57,491 nt of DNA from Streptomyces sp. MUM 203J (lineage in GTDB: Bacteria > Actinomycetota > Actinomycetes > Streptomycetales > Streptomycetaceae), in NCBI RefSeq assembly GCF_022414595.1, contig NZ_JADWYO010000039.1, positions 1-57,491 of the forward strand, in the 5' to 3' direction. How positions within the stretch are numbered: position 1 is the stretch's first letter; every line of letters begins with the position of its first letter. Below the pieces are notes generated by a model. That model was not told the DNA's origin. It made no database searches and saw only the letters and a list, made by a program, of their open reading frames with translations. This document shows positions 23,545 through 31,198 of the stretch, piece by piece. The position numbers and the translations under genes were made by a program.

Positions 23545-25716
23545 TCAGTCGCTGAACGTCTCTCCCTTCTCCGCCTTCTCCAGCAGCAGCGCCGGGGGCT
23601 CGAAGCGGGTGCCGTAGCGGGCCGCCAGCTCGCGGGCCCGGGCCACGAAACCGGGGAGGCCACCGTCGTAGCCGTTGACGTACTGGAGGACGCCGCCGGT
23701 CCAGGCGGGGAAGCCGATGCCCATGACCGATCCGATGTTGGCGTCCGCTACGGACGTGAGGACGCCCTCCTCCAGGCAGCGGACCGAGTCCAGGGCCTCC
23801 GAGAAGAGCATGCGCTCCTTCATGTCCTCGAAGGGCATGTCCGTGCCGGTCCTCGCGAAGTGCTCGCGCAGGCCCGGCCACAGGGCCGTCCGCTTGCCGT
23901 TCTCGTCGTAGTCGTAGAAGCCGGCGCCCCCGCTGCGGCCGGGGCGGCCGAACTCGTCGACCATGCGGTCGATGACGGCCTCCGCCGGGTGCGTCTGCCA
24001 GGTGCCGCCCGTCTCCTCCACCGCGCGCCGCGACTCGTTGCGGATCTTGCGGGGGAGGGTGAGGGTCAGCTCGTCCATCAGGGAGAGCACCCGGGCCGGG
24101 TATCCGGCCTGACCGGCGGCCTGCTCGATGGAGGCGGGCTCCACGCCCTCTCCCACCATCGCGACGCCCTCGTGGATGAACTGGCCGATGACCCGCGAGG
24201 TGAAGAAACCGCGCGAGTCGTTGACGACGATCGGCGTCTTGTTGATCTGCCGGACCAGGTCGAAGGCGCGGGCCAGGGCCTCCTCGCCGGTCCGCCCGCC
24301 CTTGATGATCTCGACGAGCGGCATCTTGTCGACGGGCGAGAAGAAGTGCAGACCGATGAAGTCGGCCTGGCGGTCCACGCCTTCCGCGAGGGAGGTGATC
24401 GGGAGGGTGGAGGTGTTGGAGCAGAGCAGGGCGTCGGGGGCGACGATGTCCTGGATCTCCTGGAACACCTTGTGCTTGAGCGCGGTGTCCTCGAAGACCG
24501 CCTCGATCACGGCGTCGCAGCCCGCCAGGTCTGCCGCCTCGGCCGTCGGGTGGATCCGGGCGAGCAGCGCGTCGGCCTTCTCCTGGGTGGTGCGGCCCCG
24601 CTGCACGGCCTTCGCGCACAGCTTCTCCGAGTACGCCTTGCCCTTCCGGGCCGCCTCCGCCGACACGTCCTTGAGGACCACGTCGATGCCCGCCTTCGCG
24701 CAGGCGTACGCGATGCCCGCGCCCATCATGCCCGCGCCGAGCACGGCGGCCTTGTGGACGGTCCGGGGCTCGACGCCCTGGGGACGGCTGCGGCCCGCGT
24801 TGACGGCCTGGAGGTCGAAGAAGAACGCCTGGATCATGTTCTTCGAGATCTGGCCGGTGACCAGCTCCGTGAAGTAGCGGCCCTCGATGGTCAGGGCGGT
24901 CTCGAAGTCGACCTGGGAGCCCTCGACCGCCGCTGCCAGGATGGCGCGCGGGGCCGGGTAGGGGGCACCGCCCAGCTGCTTGCGCAGGTTCGCGGGGAAA
25001 GCGGGCAGGTTCGCGGCGAACTTCGGGTTGGACGGTGTACCGCCCGGGATCCGGTAGCCGGGGACGTCCCAGGGCTGGTGCGACTCGGGGTGGGCGTCGA
25101 TGAAGGCGCGGGCCTTGGCCGTCATCTCCTCGGGCGTGGCGGCCAGTTCGTGGACAAGGCCGTTCTCGAGGGCGCGGCGCGGGCTGTACTGGGTGCCCTG
25201 GATCAGGACCTTCAGCAGGGCGTCCGCGATGCCCATGAGGCGGACGGTGCGGGTGACCCCGCCGCCGCCGGGAAGCAGGCCGAGGGTGACCTCGGGCAGG
25301 CCGATCTTGGAACCGGGTGCGTCGAGGGCGATGCGGTGGTGGGAGGCGAGGGCGATCTCGTAGCCGCCGCCGAGCGCGACGCCGTTGACGGCGGCGACGA
25401 CGGGCTTGCCGAGGGTCTCGATGCGGCGCAGCGCGTCCTTGATCCCTGCGGCGGCGTCGAAGACCTCCTGGGCTTCGGCGGGACCCGCCTTGACCATGTC
25501 CTTGAGGTCGCCGCCGGCGAAGAAGCTCTTCTTGGCAGAGGTGTAGACGATGCCGCGAATGGAGTCCTTCTCCGCCTCGGCACGGTCCGCGACGGCGGTG
25601 ATCGACGTGCGGAACGCCTGGTTCATGGTGTTGGCGGACTGGTTCGGGTCGTCGAGGACGAGGGTGACGACGCCGGTCTCGTCCTGCTCCCAGCGGATGG
25701 TGGTGCTCTCGCTCAT
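23545..25716 (-). CDS. fadB: Fatty-acid oxidation multifunctional enzyme (enoyl-CoA hydratase / 3-hydroxyacyl-CoA dehydrogenase)
   Basis: This 723-aa FadB/FadJ-type alpha subunit hydrates enoyl-CoA and oxidises 3-hydroxyacyl-CoA with NAD+. An N-terminal crotonase domain covers about 1-190 (FFAGGDLKDMV, GGGYEIALA). The Rossmann NAD site is at about 335 (AAVLGAGMMGAGIAYACAKAG), followed by LHFFSPVDKMPLVEI and two C-terminal dehydrogenase helical domains. ATG 25716 has GGAGA eight bases upstream. It lies 54 bp downstream of the thiolase gene, its beta-subunit partner. The symbol denotes the family. Confidence 0.94.
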   Translation of the reverse strand: MSESTTIRWEQDETGVVTLVLDDPNQSANTMNQAFRTSITAVADRAEAEKDSIRGIVYTSAKKSFFAGGDLKDMVKAGPAEAQEVFDAAAGIKDALRRIETLGKPVVAAVNGVALGGGYEIALASHHRIALDAPGSKIGLPEVTLGLLPGGGGVTRTVRLMGIADALLKVLIQGTQYSPRRALENGLVHELAATPEEMTAKARAFIDAHPESHQPWDVPGYRIPGGTPSNPKFAANLPAFPANLRKQLGGAPYPAPRAILAAAVEGSQVDFETALTIEGRYFTELVTGQISKNMIQAFFFDLQAVNAGRSRPQGVEPRTVHKAAVLGAGMMGAGIAYACAKAGIDVVLKDVSAEAARKGKAYSEKLCAKAVQRGRTTQEKADALLARIHPTAEAADLAGCDAVIEAVFEDTALKHKVFQEIQDIVAPDALLCSNTSTLPITSLAEGVDRQADFIGLHFFSPVDKMPLVEIIKGGRTGEEALARAFDLVRQINKTPIVVNDSRGFFTSRVIGQFIHEGVAMVGEGVEPASIEQAAGQAGYPARVLSLMDELTLTLPRKIRNESRRAVEETGGTWQTHPAEAVIDRMVDEFGRPGRSGGAGFYDYDENGKRTALWPGLREHFARTGTDMPFEDMKERMLFSEALDSVRCLEEGVLTSVADANIGSVMGIGFPAWTGGVLQYVNGYDGGLPGFVARARELAARYGTRFEPPALLLEKAEKGETFSD

Positions 25717-25770
25717 TCCTGGTTCTCCGTAAGAGGTCCGGCCGGGTACGGCCTGTGGGAGGGGACGGGG

Positions 25771-26985
25771 TCAGACGCGCTCGACGACCGTGGCGATGCC
25801 CATGCCGCCGCCGACGCAGAGCGTGGCCAGTCCGTACCGCTTGTCCTGGCGCTCCAGTTCGTCGACCAGGGTGCCGAGGAGCATGGCACCGGTGGCGCCC
25901 AGCGGGTGGCCCATGGCGATGGCACCGCCGTTGACGTTGACCTTGTCCAGGGACAGGCCCATGTCCTTGACGAAGCGCAGGACGACGGCGGCGAACGCCT
26001 CGTTGATCTCGACGAGGTCGATGTCCTCGATGGTGAGCCCGGCCTTGGCGAGGGCCTTGCGGGTGGCGGGGGCGGGGCCGGTGAGCATGATGGTGGGCTC
26101 GGAGCCGGAGACGGCGGCGGAGACGATCCGGGCGCGTGGCGTCAGCCCGTACCGCTCCCCCACCTCCCTGGTGCCGATGGCGACGAGGGAGGCTCCGTCG
26201 ACGATGCCGGAGGAGTTGCCGGCGTGGTGGACGTGGTCGATCCTCTCGACCCAGTGGTACTCCTGGAGGGCGACGGCGTCGAAGCCGCCGAGTTCGCCGA
26301 TGTCCGCGAAGGACGGCTTGAGCCCGGCGAGGGAGTCGGCCGTGGTGCCGGGGCGCATGTGCTCGTCGTGGTCGAGGACCGTCAGTCCGGCGCGGTCCGT
26401 GACGGGGACGACGGAGCGCTCGAAGTGTCCGCCCTTCCAGGCCGCGGCGGCGCGCTCCTGGGACAGCGCGGCGTACTCGTCGACATCGCGGCGGGTGAAG
26501 CCGCCGATGGTGGCGATGAGGTCGGCACCGATGCCCTGCGGGACGAAGTTGGTGTCGAGGTTCGTCATCGGGTCGGCGAACCAGGCGCCGCCGTCCGAGG
26601 CCATGGGGACGCGGGACATCGACTCCACGCCGCCCGCGAGGATCAGGTCCTCCCAGCCGGAGCGGACCTTGGCGGCGGCCAGGTTGACGGCTTCCAGGCC
26701 GGAGGCGCAGAAGCGGTTCTCCTGGACTCCTGCGACGGTGTCGGGCAGCCCGGCGGCGATGGCCGCGATCCGGGCGATGTCGGAGCCCTGGTCCCCGACG
26801 GGGCCGACGACGCCGAGGACGATGTCGTCGATCGCGGCCGGGTCGAGACCGGGGAAGCGGCCGCGGAGTTCGTGGATGAGCCCCACGACGAGGTCGATGG
26901 GCTTGGTGCCGTGCAGGGCACCGCTGGCCTTGCCGCGGCCGCGGGGGGTGCGGATCGCGTCGTACACGTACGCTTCGGTGGTCAC
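25771..26985 (-). CDS. fadA: Acetyl-CoA acyltransferase (thiolase)
   Basis: This 404-aa thiolase cleaves 3-ketoacyl-CoA with CoA, the last beta-oxidation step. The nucleophile Cys is in ENRFCASGLEAV, the His in GHPLGATGA and the second Cys in ATLCVGGGMG. The start is GTG 26985 (VTTEAYVYDAIRTPRGRGK). It sits between the acyl-CoA dehydrogenase and FadB genes in the same direction; thiolase and FadB probably form the alpha/beta complex. Confidence 0.93.
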   Translation of the reverse strand: MTTEAYVYDAIRTPRGRGKASGALHGTKPIDLVVGLIHELRGRFPGLDPAAIDDIVLGVVGPVGDQGSDIARIAAIAAGLPDTVAGVQENRFCASGLEAVNLAAAKVRSGWEDLILAGGVESMSRVPMASDGGAWFADPMTNLDTNFVPQGIGADLIATIGGFTRRDVDEYAALSQERAAAAWKGGHFERSVVPVTDRAGLTVLDHDEHMRPGTTADSLAGLKPSFADIGELGGFDAVALQEYHWVERIDHVHHAGNSSGIVDGASLVAIGTREVGERYGLTPRARIVSAAVSGSEPTIMLTGPAPATRKALAKAGLTIEDIDLVEINEAFAAVVLRFVKDMGLSLDKVNVNGGAIAMGHPLGATGAMLLGTLVDELERQDKRYGLATLCVGGGMGIATVVERV

Positions 26986-27057
26986 TGGTCGGGCCTTTCG
27001 CGTCGCGAGGGGAGGGTGGTGCGGGGGGGCGGAGAGTGGGCGCGCGGGCGGTGGGCG

Positions 27058-28200
27058 TCAGCCGAGCAGGGAGCGGCCGATGATCTCCTTCATGATCTCG
27101 GTCGTGCCGCCGTAGATGGTCTGGATCCGGCCGTCGGTGAACGCGCGGGCGACGGGGTACTCGGTCATGTAGCCGTATCCGCCGTGCAGCTGGAGGCAAC
27201 GGTCGGCGGCCCGCTTCTGGAGTTCGGTGGCCCACCACTTGGCCATGGAGGCGTGTACCGCGTCGAGGGCACCGTCCGCGTGGTCCTCGATGCAGCGGTC
27301 GACGAAGGCCCGGGTCACGGCGCACTCGGTGGCCAGCTCCGCCACCTCGAAGCGGATGTGCTGGAGCCCGGCCAGGGGGCGGCCGAACGCCTCGCGCTCC
27401 TTGACGTACGCGGTGGTGATCTCCAGCAGGTGTTCGGCGCCCGCCGCAGCGGCGACGGCGATGGCCAGCCGCTCCTGCGGGAGCTGGGTCATCAGGTGCA
27501 CGAACGCGCCGTTCAGTTCGCCGAGCAGGTTCTCCTTGGGGACGCGGACGTCGTGGAAGAACAGCTCGGCGGTGTCCTGGGCCTTCTGGCCGATCTTGTC
27601 GAGGTTGCGGCCGCGTTCGAATCCGGCCGTGCCGCGCTCGACGACGAGGAGGGACAGCCCGTGGGCGCCGCCCTCGGGGGTGGTCTTCGCGACGACGACG
27701 ACGAGGTCAGCCAGGATGCCGTTGGAGATGAACGTCTTGGAGCCGTTGAGCAGCCAGTGGTCGCCCTTGTCCTCGGCGGTGGTGCGGATGCCCTGGAGGT
27801 CGGAGCCCGCGCCGGGCTCGGTCATGGCGATGGCGGTGATGGTCTCGCCGCTGCAGAAGCCGGGCAGCCAGCGTCTCTTCTGCTCGTCGGTCGCGAGGGA
27901 CGTGAGGTAGGGGCCGATGATGTCGTTGTGGAGGCCGACGGCGAGGCCGGGCACGCCCGCGCGTGTGAACTCCTCCGCGAGGACGGCGCTGTAGCGGAAG
28001 TCGGGAGTGCCGCCGCCTCCGTACTCCTCGGGGACGGCGAGGCCGAGCAGTCCCTGCCGGCCGGCGGCGCGCCACACCTCACGTGACACGATGCCGTCCT
28101 TCTCCCACTGCGCGTAGTGCGGCAGGACCTCCTTGGCGAGGAAGGTACGGACGGTACCGCGGAACGCGTCGTGTCCGTCGCTGTAGATCCGGCGCTTCAC
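27058..28200 (-). CDS. Acyl-CoA dehydrogenase
   Basis: This 380-aa FAD enzyme performs the first beta-oxidation step, acyl-CoA to enoyl-CoA. Family signatures are AMTEPGAGSDLQGIRTTA and QLHGGYGYMTEYPVAR, with the catalytic Glu in YGGTTEIMKEI. GTG 28198-28200 has AGGAGG five bases upstream and overlaps the stop of the CoA-transferase gene by four bases (GTGA), which implies translational coupling. The open frame extends further upstream, but that part is not dehydrogenase-like. Confidence 0.94.
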   Translation of the reverse strand: MKRRIYSDGHDAFRGTVRTFLAKEVLPHYAQWEKDGIVSREVWRAAGRQGLLGLAVPEEYGGGGTPDFRYSAVLAEEFTRAGVPGLAVGLHNDIIGPYLTSLATDEQKRRWLPGFCSGETITAIAMTEPGAGSDLQGIRTTAEDKGDHWLLNGSKTFISNGILADLVVVVAKTTPEGGAHGLSLLVVERGTAGFERGRNLDKIGQKAQDTAELFFHDVRVPKENLLGELNGAFVHLMTQLPQERLAIAVAAAAGAEHLLEITTAYVKEREAFGRPLAGLQHIRFEVAELATECAVTRAFVDRCIEDHADGALDAVHASMAKWWATELQKRAADRCLQLHGGYGYMTEYPVARAFTDGRIQTIYGGTTEIMKEIIGRSLLG

Positions 28201-29375
28201 TGCGGCCTCCTGTGGGGTTCGGTGGTGACGCTCGGTACGTCCCAGTCGCGGGCGACCTCGGCGGAGTCGGCGCCCGGCCGGGCGGGCGGGCGGTGTACGG
28301 CACCGGGCGTGGCGGAGAACCGGGGCGCGGGGGCGGGCTGGGTGAGGCCGCCGTGATCGGTGAACGTGCCCCGGGCCGCCAGGTGCGGGTGCGCGGGTGC
28401 TTCCCGCAGCGACAGCACGGGCGCCACACAGGCGTCCGTGCCCGCGAAGACAGTCGACCACTCGGCGCGGGTGCGGGTGCGGAACCTGGCGGCGACCGCC
28501 TCGCGGAGTTCGCCCCACCGGGCGGGGACGTCGCGGGCCCCGGCCTGCCCGGGAGTCAGGCCGAGGAGCCGTGCGAACTCGGCGTAGAAGCGCTCCTCCA
28601 GCGCGCCCACCGCCATGTGGCGGCCGTCGGCGGTCTCGTACGTGCCGTAGAAGGGGCAGCCGCCGTCGAGGAGGTTGCCGCCTCGCGGGCCGTCCTGCCA
28701 GCCCCCCGCGGCGAGCATGCCGTGGATCATCGTGGCGAGGTGGGCGGCACCGTCGGCGATGGCGGCGTCGACGACCTGTCCGGTGCCCCCGGGGGTGCGG
28801 GCGTGGTGCAGGGCGGCGAGGACGCCGGTGACGAGATAGAGGGCGCCGCCCGCGTAGTCCCCGAGGAGATTCGCGGGCACGGGGGGCGGGGTGCCCGGGG
28901 CGCCGCCGGTGAGGGAGAGTGTGCCGCTCACGGCGAGATAGGTGATGTCATGGCCGGCGCGGGGGGCGAGCGGGCCTTCCTGGCCCCAGCCGGTCATCCT
29001 GCCGTAGACCAGCTTCGGGTTGCGGGCGAGGCAGGGGTCCGGGCCGATGCCGAGGCGTTCGGCCACGCCGGGCCGGTAGCCCTCGATGAGGATGTCGGCA
29101 CGCTCGGCCAGGTCGAGGACCCGGGCCGGTCCGCCCTCGGCCTTGAGGTCGACGAGGACGGAGCGCTTGTTGCGGTTGGTGAGGTCGTACGCCGGGTCGA
29201 TGCCGAGGCCCGGGCCTCCGGGGCGGTCGACCCGGACCACGTCGGCGCCGAGGTCCGCGAGGAGCATGGCCGCGAAGGGACCCGGACCGATGCCCGCCAG
29301 CTCGACCACGCGCACGCCGGCGAGCGGGCCTTGCCCATGGCCCTCGCCCTGAGGGCGGGCTGTCGTGGTCGTCAT
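28197..29375 (-). CDS. CaiB/BaiF-family CoA-transferase (or alpha-methylacyl-CoA racemase)
   Basis: This 392-aa class III CoA-transferase fold protein has the N-terminal pattern GVRVVELAGIGPGPFAAMLLADLGADVVRVD and the active-site region RMTGWGQEGPLAPRAGHDITYL with its Asp. It may load or exchange CoA on the substrate, or epimerise 2-methylacyl-CoA before oxidation; sequence alone does not decide. It is the first gene of the leftward fatty-acid oxidation operon and is coupled to the dehydrogenase. Confidence 0.88.
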   Translation of the reverse strand: MTTTTARPQGEGHGQGPLAGVRVVELAGIGPGPFAAMLLADLGADVVRVDRPGGPGLGIDPAYDLTNRNKRSVLVDLKAEGGPARVLDLAERADILIEGYRPGVAERLGIGPDPCLARNPKLVYGRMTGWGQEGPLAPRAGHDITYLAVSGTLSLTGGAPGTPPPVPANLLGDYAGGALYLVTGVLAALHHARTPGGTGQVVDAAIADGAAHLATMIHGMLAAGGWQDGPRGGNLLDGGCPFYGTYETADGRHMAVGALEERFYAEFARLLGLTPGQAGARDVPARWGELREAVAARFRTRTRAEWSTVFAGTDACVAPVLSLREAPAHPHLAARGTFTDHGGLTQPAPAPRFSATPGAVHRPPARPGADSAEVARDWDVPSVTTEPHRRPQ

Positions 29376-29405
29376 GAGGCTCCGGCTCCCCTCGCCACCG
29401 CCACG

Positions 29406-29434
29406 TCACTGTGACAGTACTGCTGTAACAGTGA
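29406..29434. promoter_or_regulatory. 29-bp near-perfect palindrome at the beta-oxidation operon promoter
   Basis: The left arm TCACTGT-G-ACAG (29406-29417) and right arm CTGT-A-ACAGTGA (29423-29434) match in 11 of 12 positions around TACTG. It is 31 bp before the CoA-transferase ATG. The size suits a TetR-family operator (FadR-like). No TetR gene is nearby. Confidence 0.72.
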
Positions 29435-29514
29435 TGATGCTAGAAACGCGTCCCCCCGCACACAAGGCCTGTGGCCAACCCCGCCGAGCCGGAGCGCCCG
29501 TCACGCCGCCCCCG

Positions 29515-30213
29515 TCACGCCGCCCCCGCCGTCGCCTCCTTCAGCGCCTCGCGGCACAGCGAGTCGGCGTGACGGGTGGTCTCCGGGAGGCGGTAGCGGG
29601 GAGCGAGGGCCAGAGTGTGGGCGCAGGCGTTCGCCAGCGTGACGCGGTGACCGACGGAGACGAACACGGGCTTCACCCCGTCCCGGGTACGCAGCGCCCG
29701 CCCCACCTCCTCGTCTCCCGCGAGCAGCGGCGAGGAGGCGCCGCGCCGTTCCCCCGGCGGCTCGCAGGTGAAAGCGAAGGGGTTCTTGGCCACACCCATG
29801 ACCGGCAGCCCGGTCAGCACGCCCAGATGGCTCGCGAGCCCGAACCGGCGCGGATGGGCCCGCCCGTATCCGTCGCAGACGACGAGCCCCGGTGCGGCGC
29901 TGAGGGCCTCCAGCGCGGCGAGCACGGCCGGGAGCTCCCGGAAGGCCAGCAGCCCCGGGACATACGGGAAGGAGACCCGCCCGACGGCGGTGGCGCGGTC
30001 CACGACCTCCAGGGTGCGCGCGTCCAGTACGACGGCCGCCGCCGCGACCAGGTCGCGCTCGTCGTCGTACGCCACGTCCACGCCGGTCACCAGCCCCCTG
30101 CCGGGCGGCGGTCCGGGCTCGTCGAGGACGACGCGGCCCCGCAGCGCGTCCTGCGCCGCGAGCGCCTCCGTCTCGTCGGAGGGCCAGTCGGCAGGCGTTT
30201 CGATGATCTTCAT
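29515..30213 (-). CDS. nfi: Endonuclease V
   Basis: This 232-aa DNA repair nuclease cuts next to deaminated adenine (hypoxanthine). It carries the catalytic Asp in GVDVAYDD, the family core FPYVPGLLAFRELP, VCDGYGRAHPRRFGLASHLGV with the second Asp, and MGVAKNPF. AAGGTGAGG precedes ATG 30213. The frame is open far upstream, but MKIIETPADWP is the natural start. Divergent from the SsgA-like gene. Confidence 0.94.
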   Translation of the reverse strand: MKIIETPADWPSDETEALAAQDALRGRVVLDEPGPPPGRGLVTGVDVAYDDERDLVAAAAVVLDARTLEVVDRATAVGRVSFPYVPGLLAFRELPAVLAALEALSAAPGLVVCDGYGRAHPRRFGLASHLGVLTGLPVMGVAKNPFAFTCEPPGERRGASSPLLAGDEEVGRALRTRDGVKPVFVSVGHRVTLANACAHTLALAPRYRLPETTRHADSLCREALKEATAGAA

Positions 30214-30260
30214 GATGAACCTCACCTTACGGCGGGGCACCCTGTGAGGACACCCCGTAC

Positions 30261-30276
30261 TGTGATGCAGGTCACA
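30261..30276. promoter_or_regulatory. Crp-like site TGTGA-N6-TCACA
   Basis: TGTGATGCAGGTCACA is a perfect match to the classic CRP half-sites and includes the GTG-N6-CAC core reported for Streptomyces Crp. It lies 75 bp before the SsgA-like gene and 47 bp before the endonuclease V gene. Confidence 0.6.
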
Positions 30277-30351
30277 TGACTTCACGGTGCACGCCTCGCC
30301 CCGAACGCTCGTCCTTCCGGGTACGAGGGAGACCGATTCAGGGAGCAGGAC

Positions 30352-30768
30352 TTGTCGACCGTCATCGAGCAGGCCGTGGAAGCCCGCCTCGTCGCGTCCG
30401 CGCCCCGCATGGAGACCGTCCCCGCCACGCTGCGGTACGACCGGCGCGATCCTTTCGCGGTACGGATGTCCTTCCCGGCGGCAGCGGCGCTGGAGGGCGT
30501 CGAGGTGGTCTGGGAGTTCTCGCGCGAGCTGCTCCTTGCGGGCCTGAGGCGGCCTGCCGGGTCCGGTGACGTGCGGGTGCGGCCGTGGGGCCGGGACCGG
30601 GCGGTGCTGGAGTTCCACGTGCCCGAGGGTGTCGCGATGGTGCAGGTGTGCCGCTCGGAGCTGTGGCGGTTCGCCCAGCGGACACTGCAGGTGGTGCCGG
30701 TGGGCTTCGAGCATCTGTACCTGGACCTGGACCATGACCTGGCCCGGCTGCTGAGGGATGCGCGCTGA
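30352..30768 (+). CDS. ssgD: SsgA-like sporulation/cell-division protein (probably SsgD)
   Basis: This 138-aa SsgA-like protein belongs to an actinomycete family that controls septum and wall assembly during growth and sporulation. Family features are visible: PATLRYDRRDPFAVRMSF, VWEFSRELLLAGLRRPAGSGDVRV, and the C-terminal GFEHLYLDLDHDL. TTG 30352 has GGGAG six bases upstream. The opening STVIEQAVEARLVA and the neighbourhood match my memory of SsgD (SCO6722), which is linked to lateral wall integrity; the paralogue assignment is from recall. Confidence 0.85.
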   Translation: MSTVIEQAVEARLVASAPRMETVPATLRYDRRDPFAVRMSFPAAAALEGVEVVWEFSRELLLAGLRRPAGSGDVRVRPWGRDRAVLEFHVPEGVAMVQVCRSELWRFAQRTLQVVPVGFEHLYLDLDHDLARLLRDAR

Positions 30769-31198
30769 TCCGTAAATGCGTTGCCGGACGCGGCGCGTGA
30801 CCTCTAACGTCGTCCACGCCCTGTTGCCGCCGATCGGAGTGGACGTTGCTCGACTGAGGTCCTGAGACGCCGCGTGGCCGCGCGCCTTCTTTGCGCCGAG
30901 CCTGCCTGACGCCGTGTGCGGCCTGGACGTCCGAGCATGTCCGGTGACGGGTCTTTCCCCGATCGCCCTCCCTCCCGGAACCGGGGCCTTCGCGCCCCGT
31001 CCCCCGTACCGCTCCCCAAGCGCTTCGAGCAGAGGGCGCCCCGGAACGGCGCTCACCCCCGAACGCGGGACGGCCTGATGTCCCGGCGCCCGGGGCGCAC
31101 GAGGGGCCGGAGGTCCGGGGCCGCACCCACGCCGTTCTCCCGGTGTCTCACCGTTGTCCCCTTCTCCTTCCTCCTTCTCACGCGACCGGGAGACCCCT
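30769..31198 (+). other. 430-bp upstream region / possible mRNA leader of the ABC-F gene
   Basis: No gene is convincing here. A promoter-like TTGCCG (30781-30786) with TCTAAC (30803-30808) would give a roughly 385-nt untranslated leader. Hairpins occur at 30982-30999 (CGGGGC/GCCCCG) and 31086-31098 (GCGCC/GGCGC). ABC-F resistance genes often have regulated leaders, so attenuation is possible but unproven. Confidence 0.4.

Noticed and set aside
23507..27325. Very long open frames on both strands across the fatty-acid oxidation genes (1272 aa minus at 23507-27325, 1408 aa plus at 23860-28086)
   Set aside because: They are out-of-frame shadows of the fadB, thiolase and acyl-CoA dehydrogenase genes. 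Composition is Arg/Gly/Pro-rich without family motifs, as expected in high-GC DNA.
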